Shown here in pieces: positions 53,150 through 63,599 of a DNA stretch of 64,000 nt. The stretch's first letter is position 1; the number at the start of each line of letters is the position of its first letter. Below the pieces are notes generated by a model. The model saw nothing but the letters and a program-made list of their open reading frames with translations. It was not told the origin of the DNA and did not search any database. Both the position numbers and the translations under genes were made by a program. Location of the stretch: contig MHZX01000083.1 in NCBI GenBank assembly GCA_001828935.1, positions 1 through 64,000 of the forward strand, given 5' to 3'. The DNA comes from Rhodocyclales bacterium RIFCSPLOWO2_02_FULL_63_24 (GTDB lineage Bacteria > Pseudomonadota > Gammaproteobacteria > Burkholderiales > Rhodocyclaceae).

Positions 53150-56041
53150 ATGAGGCAAAACAAAAGCAAAACCAAAGCCAAACCCAATGCAGCAGCGGTG
53201 CGGAAGTTGTTCGAGCGTGCGCTTGAGCATCACAAGGCCGGCCGCCTTGCGGAAAGCAAGCAACTCTACGACGAGATACTCGCGCTGGATCCGAAGCATG
53301 CGGACAGCTTGCACCTTTCCGGAATGGTGGCCTATGCTGGGGGGGACCTCGCCACCGCAGCAAGCCTGATTGAAAAGGCCATAAAGCTGGAACCTGGGGG
53401 GGATATCTATCTCGGCAACCTTGGCAACGTATTGAGTGCCCAGGGGCGGAGCGATGAGGCGGTCGCCTGCTACAAGCGGGCAATCGCTATCAATCCAAGA
53501 AATCCGACTCCCTATAGCAATTTGGGCAATGCCTACTCCAGCATGGGCAAGCTCGAGGATGCCGTTCTGCAGTACGAAAAAGCCTTATCCATCCGCCCCG
53601 AGTTTTACGAAGCTCTTTTCAATCTCGGGCTGACGCTGCGTTCGCTGGGCCGATTCGAGGAAGCCATCGCCGTTCAGCGCAAAGCTACGGCCGCGTATCC
53701 GGATTTTGCAGAAGCTCATTACACCCTCGGTCAGTCGCTTCTGCTGCACGGGGAACTGGAAGAAGGCTGGCCCGAGTATGACTGGCGCTGGAAGCTGGGC
53801 GAATATGCTTGGCTGCGCAATATTCACGGGGAATTTTCTCAGCCGCTGTGGGGTGGCGAATCCATCGAGGGCAAGACGATACTGGTATATGGCGAGCAAG
53901 GCATGGGGGATTCATTCCAGTTTGTCCGCTACCTGCCTCGCGTGGTTGCCCGTGGCGCCAAGGTGATTTTTGCGGTTCATCCCCCGCTGCGGCGGGTGAT
54001 TGGCGAGATTCCCGGGGTTACGCTGGTATCGCTCGACACCGTTCCGCTACCACCTTTTGACGTGCATTCCCCGTTGTTGAGCCTTCCCCGCATTCTTGGC
54101 ACTTTGCATGTCGAGGATATTCCGGCCGAGGTTCCCTACCTGACGGCCGAACCCGAGCGAGTTGCCCACTGGAAAGACCGGTTGGCACGGTTCAGCGGCT
54201 TCAAGATCGGGATTGCTTGGCAGGGCAATCCGAATGCCAAGATCGACAAAGGGCGTTCCTTGCCGCTAGCGGCTATTGCGCCGCTGGCGAGGCTGCCGAA
54301 TGTGACGTTGATCTCGCTGCAGCAGCGTGATGGCCTCGATCAGCTCGATCGCTTGCCCGCAGGAATGCGGGTGGAGCGACTTGGTGCTGATGTCGATCGG
54401 GATGGCGCCTTTGTCGATACCGCGGCCATCATGATGAATCTCGACCTGATCATTGTTTCGGATTCAGCGGTGGCCCATCTTGCCGGAGCGCTCGGGCGTC
54501 CCGTTTGGGTGCCGCTCAAGAAGGTTCCCGACTGGCGCTTCCTGCTTGAGCGCGACGATAGTCCCTGGTATCCCAACATGCGCCTGTTTCGACAGGTTGT
54601 GGACGGAGACTGGGACGCGGTTTTCCGTCGCATTGCGGATGCGTTGTCGGAACGCCTGCATGGAACCACGCCGGTATCCGGTGCAGCACTCACTGCCGTT
54701 CATTTGCGGGATTCCGCCAGTGATACGCCGATGATTCCCCAGTCCTGGGGCGAGATCATCGACAAAATCACCATTCTTGAAATCAAGACCGAGAAGCTGA
54801 CAAATCCTGCCAAGTTGGCAAATGTTAGGCGGGAATTGAATGAGTTGGTGTCGGTGCGCGAGCAGCACTTTCCTGCGCATGTGGCGCTGGCCGAACTATC
54901 GCGCAAGCTCAAGGCGGTAAACGAGTCGTTGTGGTGGATCGAAGATGATATTCGTGAGTGCGAGCGGGCGAAGGATTTCGGCTCGAATTTCATTGAACTT
55001 GCTCGTGCGGTTTATGTGACCAATGACCAACGTGCGGCGGTGAAACGCGAGATCAATGACCTGCTTGGCTCCGCGTTGATCGAAGAGAAGTCCTACGCGG
55101 CCTACACCGACGACCTGGGGCAGGCGTCGGCGGCCCTGGTGGAGAATGTGCGCAAGCAGGCGCCTTCCCTGCAACCCAAGCCACAGCCAGAGGCTAACGC
55201 TGCTCCACAAAGCGGTACAGCATCCCCGTCAGCGACTGCCTCGGCCTTCCAGAGCGGGATTATCACTTCGTCGGAGCAAGGAATTTTTGCCTTCGACCTG
55301 GAGGATCAGTTGGTCGGACGCAGTCTGCGCGACTCCGGGGCCTGGGGTGCCGCTGAAGTCGAGCTTGCATCAAGGCTGATAACGACTGGCGACAACATAT
55401 TGGTGGTCGGCGCCCACATTGGAACAGTCGCAGTTGCCCTGGCCAAGCGGTGTGCGCACCTGACCGCAATTGAGGCCAATCCTGCGAACTACAAATTCTT
55501 GCAATGCAACCTCATCCTGAACGACGTCAAGAACGTCGATGTACGCAATCTGGCGGCGGGGGATAAGTCCGGCAAGATACCCTTTGTGTTCAGCCGGCAT
55601 AACTCAGGCGGCAGCAAGCGCTATCCCGTTCATACGAATCCGAAGTATTTCCATGACAATCCTTCCGTGACGGAGGTGGATGCCGTTGCCCTCGATGAAT
55701 TTCTTCCACCAACGAATTACTCGCTCATCCTGATGGATATTGAGGGTTCGGAGTACTTTGCGTTGAAGGGCATGCAAAGGATGCTCCAAGTATCCCGTGC
55801 GCTATTTGTTGACTTCATTCCACATCATCTCAGGAACATGCAAGCAGTGTCCCCAGAGGAGTTCTCGGCGCTGCTCGAGCCGCATTTCGACATCTTGTTC
55901 GTACCCGGATTACAGGCCTATGTCGAGCAGGCCAACTTTGGCGCGATGCTTCGTCGCATGTACGACATTGGTGTTGGACAGAAGCAAATTGTCTTTCTAA
56001 AACGCGAATTGCTGGCCGCGTTTCAGGCAGTACCTCGCTAG
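53150..56041 (+). CDS. TPR - heptosyltransferase-like - DUF6165 - FkbM methyltransferase fusion protein
   Basis: 963 residues from ATG 53150; a TTG at 53093 would add 19. Four modules are visible. TPR repeats (about 15-185), e.g. NLGNVLSAQGRSDEAVACYK. A GT9/heptosyltransferase-like domain (about 200-525) with TILVYGEQGMGDSFQFVRYL, GIAWQGNP and SDSAVAHLAGALGRPVWVPL. A DUF6165-like helical segment (about 540-660: QSWGEIIDKITILEIKTEKL, SLWWIEDDIRECE). An FkbM-type SAM methyltransferase (about 735-950) with VVGAHIGTVAVALAKR, DAVALDEFL and LILMDIEGSEYFALKG. It likely builds and methylates a glycan on a protein or surface polymer. The first gene of the island. Confidence 0.9.
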   Translation: MRQNKSKTKAKPNAAAVRKLFERALEHHKAGRLAESKQLYDEILALDPKHADSLHLSGMVAYAGGDLATAASLIEKAIKLEPGGDIYLGNLGNVLSAQGRSDEAVACYKRAIAINPRNPTPYSNLGNAYSSMGKLEDAVLQYEKALSIRPEFYEALFNLGLTLRSLGRFEEAIAVQRKATAAYPDFAEAHYTLGQSLLLHGELEEGWPEYDWRWKLGEYAWLRNIHGEFSQPLWGGESIEGKTILVYGEQGMGDSFQFVRYLPRVVARGAKVIFAVHPPLRRVIGEIPGVTLVSLDTVPLPPFDVHSPLLSLPRILGTLHVEDIPAEVPYLTAEPERVAHWKDRLARFSGFKIGIAWQGNPNAKIDKGRSLPLAAIAPLARLPNVTLISLQQRDGLDQLDRLPAGMRVERLGADVDRDGAFVDTAAIMMNLDLIIVSDSAVAHLAGALGRPVWVPLKKVPDWRFLLERDDSPWYPNMRLFRQVVDGDWDAVFRRIADALSERLHGTTPVSGAALTAVHLRDSASDTPMIPQSWGEIIDKITILEIKTEKLTNPAKLANVRRELNELVSVREQHFPAHVALAELSRKLKAVNESLWWIEDDIRECERAKDFGSNFIELARAVYVTNDQRAAVKREINDLLGSALIEEKSYAAYTDDLGQASAALVENVRKQAPSLQPKPQPEANAAPQSGTASPSATASAFQSGIITSSEQGIFAFDLEDQLVGRSLRDSGAWGAAEVELASRLITTGDNILVVGAHIGTVAVALAKRCAHLTAIEANPANYKFLQCNLILNDVKNVDVRNLAAGDKSGKIPFVFSRHNSGGSKRYPVHTNPKYFHDNPSVTEVDAVALDEFLPPTNYSLILMDIEGSEYFALKGMQRMLQVSRALFVDFIPHHLRNMQAVSPEEFSALLEPHFDILFVPGLQAYVEQANFGAMLRRMYDIGVGQKQIVFLKRELLAAFQAVPR

Positions 56042-56089
56042 CCGCATTCGCGAGAGGCTGTCGACGTAGGATGCTGCAAAGGGATAGCA

Positions 56090-56752
56090 ATGAAGCACGA
56101 TGAGTTCTGGACCTGGTTTGACAGCGAAGCGGCGCCAAAGCTGGCATTGCGCGAAATATCGTTTCGCAAGGTGTTTTCATATTTGGACTCCCTGGATGGT
56201 CCTCTAACGATTGTCGAGACTGGGTGCGCCCGCGCGCAGGGAAATTGGGCGGGCGATGGACAGAGCAGCGTGCTGTTCGATCGTTATCTTCGAGCTTCGC
56301 CCGAAGGATCGACAGGATTTGCGATTGATCTCGATCCACAGGCAACGACGCTGTGCAAGACGCTGGTGAGCGAACGCATCGCCGTACTCACAGGCGACAG
56401 CGTTGCAGTGTTGATCGATGTGGCCGGCCAGCTCAAGGCGGCCGGGAGATCGATCGATTTGCTTTATCTGGACTCCTATGACGTGGATTGGACCAATACG
56501 ACGCCGAGCGCCGTGCATCACCTGAAGGAACTGGTCTCGATTGTCGGTGCCTTGCGTGCCGATACCATGGTCGTCGTTGACGATGCGCCGTCTACCTGCC
56601 GCGTCGTCGGCAACGCGAACAGCCAGTTCGACATGATTTCGCTACCGGCGATCGGCGGCAAGGGAACCTATGTCGCCGAGTACGCAAAGCAGATCGGCGC
56701 TACGCCGATGTTCTCGCACTATCAGGCCGGTTGGACTGGCATGGTTCGGTAG
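56090..56752 (+). CDS. Class I SAM-dependent methyltransferase-like protein
   Basis: 220 residues with a Rossmann-type methyltransferase pattern: motif I TIVETGCARAQGNW (about 43-56), an acidic strand end FAIDLDPQATTLCKTL (about 83-98), and IDLLYLDSYDVDWTN (about 122-136). Later MVVVDDAP resembles Methyltransf_24-type families that act on sugars in polysaccharide and glycan loci. It lies 48 bases after the fusion gene and is probably co-transcribed. The substrate is unknown. Confidence 0.78.
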   Translation: MKHDEFWTWFDSEAAPKLALREISFRKVFSYLDSLDGPLTIVETGCARAQGNWAGDGQSSVLFDRYLRASPEGSTGFAIDLDPQATTLCKTLVSERIAVLTGDSVAVLIDVAGQLKAAGRSIDLLYLDSYDVDWTNTTPSAVHHLKELVSIVGALRADTMVVVDDAPSTCRVVGNANSQFDMISLPAIGGKGTYVAEYAKQIGATPMFSHYQAGWTGMVR

Positions 56753-56794
56753 GCCGGGACGAACTATCTTCGTTCATGTGAAGGCCATGCGCTG

Positions 56795-59791
56795 ATGATC
56801 AATGGATTCGGGCCTGCTTACGGGTATCTCGGGTATCAGGTGCATACCCGAAATTTCTTTCGTGCGTTGAATCGCATCGAGCCGGTATGCCTGACTCCGA
56901 CCAACGCCAACTTCGGTGGTCAGCCCGTTGTCCAGGATTTGGCGACGATGATTGCGCGTCAAGGCGCAATCAATATGTCCGAGCCGTCGATCTGCATTGC
57001 CTATGGCAATGATTTCCACAAATTTCACGGCGGCTACCGTGTCGGTTATACCGTGTTCGAATACACGAAGCTGGCTGCCGACTGGATCAATGGCATGCGG
57101 CAGGTCGATGAACTTTGGACGACCTCGCGCTGGGGGCTGGAGGTCATACGACAAAACGGCCTTGCCGATATCAAGGTCGAGGTTGTGCCGGAGGGGTTTG
57201 ATGCCGCGATCTTTAACCCGGCGCTGCGCGAACAACGCAAATCAAGAAGTGTTTTCCGCTTCTTGACCGTTGGCAAATGGGAAGTGCGCAAAGGCCAGGT
57301 TGAATTGCTGAAGGCATGGGCCAAGGCATTTCGTGGCATCAAGGACGTCGAGCTGGTGCTGATGTGCGACAACCCCTTTGTACGTGGCTTTTCGGTCGAA
57401 CAGGAAATCAAGAAACTCAACCTTGGCCGCATGGCGCCGGTCAAGGCTGTAAAGCCGGTTGCGACCGATGTCGAGATGGCGAAGCGGTACGCCGACGCCG
57501 ATTGCTTTGTCCTGCCGACGCGGGCCGAAGGTTGGGGTCTGCCGATCATGGAGGCGATGGCCTGTGGCACTCCGGTCATTACGACTCGATACAGCGCGAT
57601 CACCGAGTACGCAAACGACGCCAATGCCCACCTGCTCGACGTCATGAACTTGGTCCCGGTCTTCGACCCCTTGTTCTTCCCCAGGGCTGGCGAGGCGGGT
57701 TTGTGGGCTGAAATCGATATCGAGCAATTGGCCGAGCGCATGTTGCATGTCTACCAGAATCGCGATGAGGCAAGACTTGTCGGCCTGCGCGCGGCAAGTG
57801 ACATGGCTAGTCAATGGACTTGGGATCATGCGGCGCGCAAGGCTCACGGGCTGTTGCAGGCGCGAAAAGCTGGACAGATCAGCAATGTGACAAGGCCCGC
57901 CGCCATCCACGATGCAAAAGACGCCGTCGACGCAGTACGCAAGGGCGACCGGACACCTGCGACGATTGCCGTGTTGTCGATTACGGACCTTATCGGGATC
58001 GCGGACGAGCTTTCCCGCTCAGATTCAAGTAGCGAGGTTGCCGATCTCTATCGAACATGGATAGCACACGCCAACTCGCCGCTGGCATTCATTGCACGTT
58101 TCAATCTGGGCCGCATCCTCAGTGACGCCGGAGATCTGGGGGGGGCCGAGCAGGTATATCGAGAAGCGCTTGTCCAGAATCCCCAGTTTCCCCAGGCGAG
58201 ACTCAATCTCGGTTCGGTGCTTGAGCGCTCCGGTCGCCCGGACGCGGCCATTGCGGAATGGGAACAAGCCCTAGGCGTGATCACTGGTGCTGAAACACCC
58301 GACACGGCGTTGCTCAAACATGTGCTCAACAGCCTCGGTCGCCTGCTTGAACAACAGCACCGTTATGCCGAAGCCGAAACGATGCTCACCCGTAGCCTTG
58401 CGGTGCAGCCGGATCAGGAAGAAGTGCTGCATCATTGGGTGCATTTGCGACAAAAACAATGTGCTTGGCCAGTCTATTCACCTCTTCCGGGCGTGAGCGT
58501 CGAATCGATGGTACGTTCGACTTCCGCGCTGGCCATGCTCAGTGCTTCAAACGATCCGGCGCAGCAACTGGATACCGCGCTGCGCTACGCGCGCGCCAAG
58601 ATTCCGGGCAATCTGCCACCGCTCGCGCCGGCGCAGGGATATGAACATCCGCGCTTGAGAGTCGGCTATTTGTCATCCAACCTGAATCTTCATGCCGTCA
58701 CGATACTCACGGCCGAGCTTTACGAACTACATGACCGAAGCCGGGTAGAAGTATTCGCCTTCTGCTGGAGCCCCGAGGACGGCTCGCCAATGCGGGCAAG
58801 AATCCGCGCTGCCATGGATCATCTGATTCGCATTGACCAGATGACTGACGAGCAGGCGGCACAAACTATCCGCGCCGCCGAAATCGATATCCTGATCGAC
58901 CTTCAGGGGCTCACTTCGGGTTGCAGGCCGACCATTCTGGCTCATCGGCCCGCGCCCGTGCAAATCGCCTGGCTTGGCTTTCCCGGGACGACAGGACTCC
59001 CTGGTGTCGATTACATTCTGGCCGATCGCTACCTGATCCCCGAGAAGGAAGTTCAGTACTACAGCGAAAAGCCGCTGTACATGCCGGATTGCTTTCAGGT
59101 TAACGATCGTAAGCGCACCGTTGCCGAACTGCCACGCCGCGCTACCTATGGACTTGCGGATGATGTCTTCGTATTCTGTGCGTTCAACCATAACCATAAA
59201 TTTACCCCCGAACTATTTGGCACATGGATGCGAATCCTAACTCGGACCCCGAACAGCGTTTTGTGGTTACTTGCCGACAACGAGGTTGCACGCCTGAATC
59301 TCATCAGTGCTGCCGAGCGGCAAGGGGTCGACAGCCAGCGGTTGGTCTTCGCTCCCCGTGTGCAACCGACTGAATATCTGGCTCGATTTCAGTTGGCCGA
59401 TCTGTTTCTCGATACCTTGCCATTCAATGGTGGCACGACGGCAAGCGATGCTTTGTGGATGGGCCTGCCCTTGCTTACTTGTTCGGGACGAACCTTTGCA
59501 TCACGCATGGCGGGGAGTTTGCTAAACGCGATAGGCTTGCCGGAGTTGGTCACGACGAACTTCGGCGAGTATGAGCAATTGGCGGTGGAACTGGCGAGCG
59601 ACCCATTGCGGCTGCGTGGGCTTCGGCAACGTCTTCAAGAAAACAGGGCGACTCACCCCTTGTTCGACACGCCAAGATTTGTCAGAGCGATGGAAGATGT
59701 ATTTGTCAGCGTTGCGCGCAGTCCTTCGCCCAAAAAAGCGCATGGAGCTGTTTTGAGTGCGCACTACTTGGAAGGATCAAAACAGACATGA
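56795..59791 (+). CDS. GT4-like glycosyltransferase - TPR - GT41 (OGT/SPINDLY-type) fusion protein
   Basis: 998 residues with two transferase domains. The N-terminal part (about 1-355) is a GT-B enzyme of GT4 type: [40 protein letters not shown] and [23 protein letters not shown] units (about 395-560) follow, e.g. [20 protein letters not shown]. The C-terminal GT41 domain (about 620-985) has [32 protein letters not shown], the FNHNHKF segment with the expected Lys, and [20 protein letters not shown]41 enzymes transfer GlcNAc or other sugars to proteins. The stop overlaps the next gene by four bases. Confidence 0.9.
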   Translation: MINGFGPAYGYLGYQVHTRNFFRALNRIEPVCLTPTNANFGGQPVVQDLATMIARQGAINMSEPSICIAYGNDFHKFHGGYRVGYTVFEYTKLAADWINGMRQVDELWTTSRWGLEVIRQNGLADIKVEVVPEGFDAAIFNPALREQRKSRSVFRFLTVGKWEVRKGQVELLKAWAKAFRGIKDVELVLMCDNPFVRGFSVEQEIKKLNLGRMAPVKAVKPVATDVEMAKRYADADCFVLPTRAEGWGLPIMEAMACGTPVITTRYSAITEYANDANAHLLDVMNLVPVFDPLFFPRAGEAGLWAEIDIEQLAERMLHVYQNRDEARLVGLRAASDMASQWTWDHAARKAHGLLQARKAGQISNVTRPAAIHDAKDAVDAVRKGDRTPATIAVLSITDLIGIADELSRSDSSSEVADLYRTWIAHANSPLAFIARFNLGRILSDAGDLGGAEQVYREALVQNPQFPQARLNLGSVLERSGRPDAAIAEWEQALGVITGAETPDTALLKHVLNSLGRLLEQQHRYAEAETMLTRSLAVQPDQEEVLHHWVHLRQKQCAWPVYSPLPGVSVESMVRSTSALAMLSASNDPAQQLDTALRYARAKIPGNLPPLAPAQGYEHPRLRVGYLSSNLNLHAVTILTAELYELHDRSRVEVFAFCWSPEDGSPMRARIRAAMDHLIRIDQMTDEQAAQTIRAAEIDILIDLQGLTSGCRPTILAHRPAPVQIAWLGFPGTTGLPGVDYILADRYLIPEKEVQYYSEKPLYMPDCFQVNDRKRTVAELPRRATYGLADDVFVFCAFNHNHKFTPELFGTWMRILTRTPNSVLWLLADNEVARLNLISAAERQGVDSQRLVFAPRVQPTEYLARFQLADLFLDTLPFNGGTTASDALWMGLPLLTCSGRTFASRMAGSLLNAIGLPELVTTNFGEYEQLAVELASDPLRLRGLRQRLQENRATHPLFDTPRFVRAMEDVFVSVARSPSPKKAHGAVLSAHYLEGSKQT

Positions 59792-60774
59792 CCATCGATA
59801 CCCGAAGTAATTTTGTGCCTTTGCCCGCCAGTCAGCGCAAGCGCATTTTGGTCACCGGAGGTGCTGGATTTCTGGGCTCCCATCTCTGCGAACGTTTGTT
59901 GGCCGAAGAGCATGAAGTAATCTGCGTGGATAACTATTTCACCGGATCGAAGCGCAACATCGAACATCTGATCGGTCTGCCACGCTTTGAGCTCCTGCGT
60001 CATGACATAACTTTTCCGCTCTATGTCGAGGTGGACGAAATCTACAATCTGGCCTGTCCGGCTTCGCCGATTCACTACCAATACGATCCCGTGCAGACCA
60101 CCAAGACCAGTGTGCATGGCGCGATCAACATGTTGGGCCTGGCCAAGCGCGTACGGGCGAAGATTCTTCAGGCGTCCACTAGCGAGGTGTATGGCGATCC
60201 GGCCATGCACCCGCAACAGGAGTCGTACTGGGGTAATGTCAATCCGATAGGGGTTCGTTCCTGCTACGACGAGGGCAAGCGTTGCGCCGAAACCTTGTTT
60301 TTTGACTACTACCGGCAGCACAAACTGCGCATCAAGGTGGTTCGCATTTTCAACACCTACGGTCCCCGCATGCACCCCAACGATGGTCGCGTGGTTTCAA
60401 ACTTCATCGTACAGGCCTTGCTTGGCAAGCCGATTACGATCTATGGCGAGGGTTTGCAAACGCGGTCTTTCTGCCATGTCAGCGATCTGGTGGAGGGCTT
60501 GATAAGGATGATGGCGAGCGACGATGAGTGCATCGGCCCGATCAATCTGGGTAACCCGGCGGAACTCACGATTGCTGAACTGGCGAGGGAAATCATCGCG
60601 CTCTGTGGTTCGCGTTCCGAGCTTGTATTTCAACCATTGCCCGCCGACGATCCTACCAGGCGCTGTCCCGACATCGGTCTTGCCCGACAGCATCTGGGGT
60701 GGCAACCGATGAAGGATCGTGCCGATGGATTGCGCGAGACCGTCGAGTACTTTCGCCAGACTCTTGGGGGCTAG
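59788..60774 (+). CDS. UDP-glucuronate decarboxylase / UDP-xylose synthase-like SDR
   Basis: 328-residue extended short-chain dehydrogenase. The NAD-binding motif [10 protein letters not shown] is at 24-33, the catalytic Tyr160 and Lys164 lie in [14 protein letters not shown], and [20 protein letters not shown] and [11 protein letters not shown] are typical of UDP-xylose synthases (UXS), which convert UDP-glucuronate to UDP-xylose. A UDP-sugar epimerase or dehydratase is a less likely alternative. The ATG overlaps the preceding GT41 gene (ATGA), suggesting that it makes the sugar donor for that transferase or a neighbouring one. Confidence 0.87.
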   Translation: MTIDTRSNFVPLPASQRKRILVTGGAGFLGSHLCERLLAEEHEVICVDNYFTGSKRNIEHLIGLPRFELLRHDITFPLYVEVDEIYNLACPASPIHYQYDPVQTTKTSVHGAINMLGLAKRVRAKILQASTSEVYGDPAMHPQQESYWGNVNPIGVRSCYDEGKRCAETLFFDYYRQHKLRIKVVRIFNTYGPRMHPNDGRVVSNFIVQALLGKPITIYGEGLQTRSFCHVSDLVEGLIRMMASDDECIGPINLGNPAELTIAELAREIIALCGSRSELVFQPLPADDPTRRCPDIGLARQHLGWQPMKDRADGLRETVEYFRQTLGG

Positions 60775-60843
60775 GGCTATGGGGATACCTGGGGTGGAAA
60801 CGCTTCCGACGCATCATCTATCTATCTACTAGTAATCACGCTC

Positions 60844-61398
60844 ATGTCAAATTACAAAGAATTGCTGATCGGCGCGGGTTCCAGTCTCGTCAAGAAGATG
60901 TCCGTGAATGATCGTCCTGATTGGTCTGATCTGGTGACGCTCGACATCAACGCCGATCATCAGCCTGACATTGTGTGGAATCTCGAAGAAATGCCCTTGC
61001 CTTTCGCGGACGACAAGTTCGACGAGATTCATGCCTACGAGGTCTTGGAGCACACCGGGCAGCAGGGCGATTACGCGTTTTTCTTCGCACAGTTTGCCGA
61101 ATTGTGGCGGATTCTCAAGCCGGGGGGACACTTGATCGGCACTTGCCCGTCGCGCCACTCCCCATGGGCTTGGGGCGATCCGTCGCACAAGCGCATCGTT
61201 CAACCTGAGAACTTTGTTTTTCTGGTTCAGCCCGAATACACCCGTCAAGTCGGCAACACGCCGATGTCGGATTTTCGATACATATATAAAGCGGACTTCG
61301 ATTGCATTCGCATGACAGATGACAACACTGTGTTTTCTTTCATTTTGAAGGCAATAAAGCCCTCGCGAATTACCCTGCCGGCGCCGAAAAAGGCGTAA
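60844..61398 (+). CDS. Type 11-like SAM-dependent methyltransferase
   Basis: 184 residues. The usual N-terminal glycine motif is reduced (LLIGAGSSLVKKM). The post-I region is VTLDINADHQPDIVWNLEEM, and the characteristic segment DEIHAYEVLEHTGQQGDYAF with ELWRILKPGGHLIGTCPS identifies the methyltransferase fold. Similar small methyltransferases are common in glycosylation and LPS loci. It follows the UXS-like gene by 69 bp. Confidence 0.82.
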   Translation: MSNYKELLIGAGSSLVKKMSVNDRPDWSDLVTLDINADHQPDIVWNLEEMPLPFADDKFDEIHAYEVLEHTGQQGDYAFFFAQFAELWRILKPGGHLIGTCPSRHSPWAWGDPSHKRIVQPENFVFLVQPEYTRQVGNTPMSDFRYIYKADFDCIRMTDDNTVFSFILKAIKPSRITLPAPKKA

Positions 61399-61466
61399 GC
61401 GATTGACGCGATTTGCGATGACTGGTCGCGTTTATTACGGGTGAGGTTTAGTCAGAAAGGACACTC

Positions 61467-63449
61467 ATGGGACAGACATCTGTTGTCTTTCTGGATGCAA
61501 TCAAGCGAGTAGAGGCGGCGTCACTTGACCTAATGGGCCTGATTTCCGCTGCGGATGCGCTCTCTGCCGCAGGGGACGTGGAGTTGTCCTTGGTCTTGTA
61601 CAAGTACTGGCTACTGGCGAATCCAAACCATCCCTTGCGTCACGTCCCCGCTTTCAATTGCGGCTCGATCCTGCTGACGCGTGGCGACCTGCAGGGCGCC
61701 AAGGACATGCTTGAGCGGGCCGTAGCGGCTACCCCCGATTTTTATCCTGCACGCCTGAATCTGGCCTCGACTTTGGAGCGACTCGGCACATCTGATCTCG
61801 CGGTGGCCGAATTGCAGCAGGTCGCAGATCTGCTTTCAGCCATTACGCAAACTAACATCGCCACCAAGATTCACGCCTTGAAGAACATGGCGCGAATTCA
61901 ACGGCAGACTGAAGCGGCGGCTGCCGAAAGAGCCCTAAGGCAAGCCGTAGAGATAGACCCAACCCAGCGCGAACTCGTTCAGCATTTGGTCAATATTCGG
62001 CAGGGCTTATGTATTTGGCCAGCCTTGGAGCCGGTGGGCACGCTTGGTATCGGCGATATCCTGCAAAGGATGGCGCCATTGTCAATGAGCTCACTGGTCG
62101 ATGATCCCGTGCTACAACTCGCCACCGCGTGGACATATTCAAATCAGATGATTCATGCGGGAGCGATTTGCCGCACACTCGGACAATGGCTTCCGCCCGA
62201 GACGCCTACGCGCTCGAAAATAAAAATCGGCTACCTTTCCTCCGATTTCTGCGGCCACGCCGTCGGATACCTGATTTGCGATATTTTCGAGTTTCACAAT
62301 CGGGACCGGTTCGAGATCACGGTATTCAACCTCAGTGAACGAACGAACGACCCGATTCAAATGAAGATAATGGCTGGCGTGGATGGCTGGGTCGATATTC
62401 GGGGCGTAAGCGACAAGGATGCAGCTGCGTTGATCAATGGGCGTGGCATCGACATTCTTCTCGACATGAATGGGCACACCAATTACCAGCGGCCGCGACT
62501 GCTGGCCATGAAACCGGCGCCAATCATTGCCAACTGGCTGGGCTACCCAGGAACGATGGGTTCGGAGGCGCATCAATACATCATTGCCGACGAATTCATC
62601 ATTCCGCAAAGCCATGAGCGGTATTACAGCGAGAAAGTTGTACGGCTGCCGTGTTATCAGCCAAACGGCAAGTTGTACGAGGTTCCGGCGCTCGCCAGCT
62701 CGCGCGCCGATCTAGGCCTTCCCGAGACCGGGGTTGTGTTCTGTTGCTTCAATGGAGCGGTCAAGGTCACGGAACCGGTATTTTCTCGCTGGATGGTCAT
62801 TCTGAGCAGTGTTCCCGGAAGCGTTCTGTGGCTTCGCGGTGCCGGAAACGACGCCGAAAGGCAGTTGCGGAACGAGGCGGTCCGCCGCGGCGTTGCGCCG
62901 GAACGACTGGTTTTTCTGCCGTTTCGCTCCAATACCGAGTACCTTGGATGCCATCGCTATGCCGATGTCTTTCTGGATACCTTTCCTTATGGCGCCCATA
63001 CGACCGCTTCAGATGCTCTACGGATGGCAATACCCATTGTCACACTAGCCGGTATCGGCTTTGCGTCACGTGTTTGTGGCAGCCTCTCGCAGGCAACGGG
63101 AATGCGGGATTTGGTCTGTGATACGCCCGAAAAATATGTTGCGCTTGCAATCGAGCTTGGCAACAATCATGAAAAACGAGAGAAAATCAAGGAACGTTTG
63201 AAGCAAAGCCTACCTGGCAGCACCTTGTTCGATGCCAAAAAGCTGGTGCATCACCTCGAGGCACTGTTTGAACAAATGTGGCTGGATTTCTGCGATGGAT
63301 CAACCCACCAACCGGTATCACCTGACCTCGCCACGATTTTTGCCATGCGTACAGATACTGCAACCGTTGGTGGCGATGTGAGCGGCTTCATGAGCCTCGA
63401 TGCGTATGAGCGACGAGAGCGTTTTAGAAGCGAGTACGGGTCCATATGA
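61467..63449 (+). CDS. TPR-GT41 protein O-GlcNAc-transferase-like glycosyltransferase
   Basis: 660 residues. Helical TPR-like repeats (about 15-190), e.g. NCGSILLTRGDLQGAKDMLE, precede a GT41 domain (about 250-640): KIGYLSSDFCGHAVGYL, APIIANWLGYPGTMGSEAHQ, CCFNGAVKVTEPVFSRWMVI and FPYGAHTTASDALRMAIPIV. The base histidine region (CGHAV) and Lys are present. A Tyr occupies the position aligned by eye with human OGT His901 (TEYLGCHRYAD). The ribosome-binding site AAAGGA precedes the ATG. It is a second, simpler GT41 paralogue in the island. Confidence 0.9.
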   Translation: MGQTSVVFLDAIKRVEAASLDLMGLISAADALSAAGDVELSLVLYKYWLLANPNHPLRHVPAFNCGSILLTRGDLQGAKDMLERAVAATPDFYPARLNLASTLERLGTSDLAVAELQQVADLLSAITQTNIATKIHALKNMARIQRQTEAAAAERALRQAVEIDPTQRELVQHLVNIRQGLCIWPALEPVGTLGIGDILQRMAPLSMSSLVDDPVLQLATAWTYSNQMIHAGAICRTLGQWLPPETPTRSKIKIGYLSSDFCGHAVGYLICDIFEFHNRDRFEITVFNLSERTNDPIQMKIMAGVDGWVDIRGVSDKDAAALINGRGIDILLDMNGHTNYQRPRLLAMKPAPIIANWLGYPGTMGSEAHQYIIADEFIIPQSHERYYSEKVVRLPCYQPNGKLYEVPALASSRADLGLPETGVVFCCFNGAVKVTEPVFSRWMVILSSVPGSVLWLRGAGNDAERQLRNEAVRRGVAPERLVFLPFRSNTEYLGCHRYADVFLDTFPYGAHTTASDALRMAIPIVTLAGIGFASRVCGSLSQATGMRDLVCDTPEKYVALAIELGNNHEKREKIKERLKQSLPGSTLFDAKKLVHHLEALFEQMWLDFCDGSTHQPVSPDLATIFAMRTDTATVGGDVSGFMSLDAYERRERFRSEYGSI

Positions 63450-63599
63450 AATGCAATGCGCGAAGCGATATGTGTCCTCTGCGGTCGAGTGCGCGTCCCG
63501 ATGCGAAGGCACCGTGTTATCAGCGCCGACTCTTGTGTCAGTAGTGAGCGACAGTTCGCCAAGTCTCTAAAAATCTTTGCCAAACCTGCCAAGACAATC

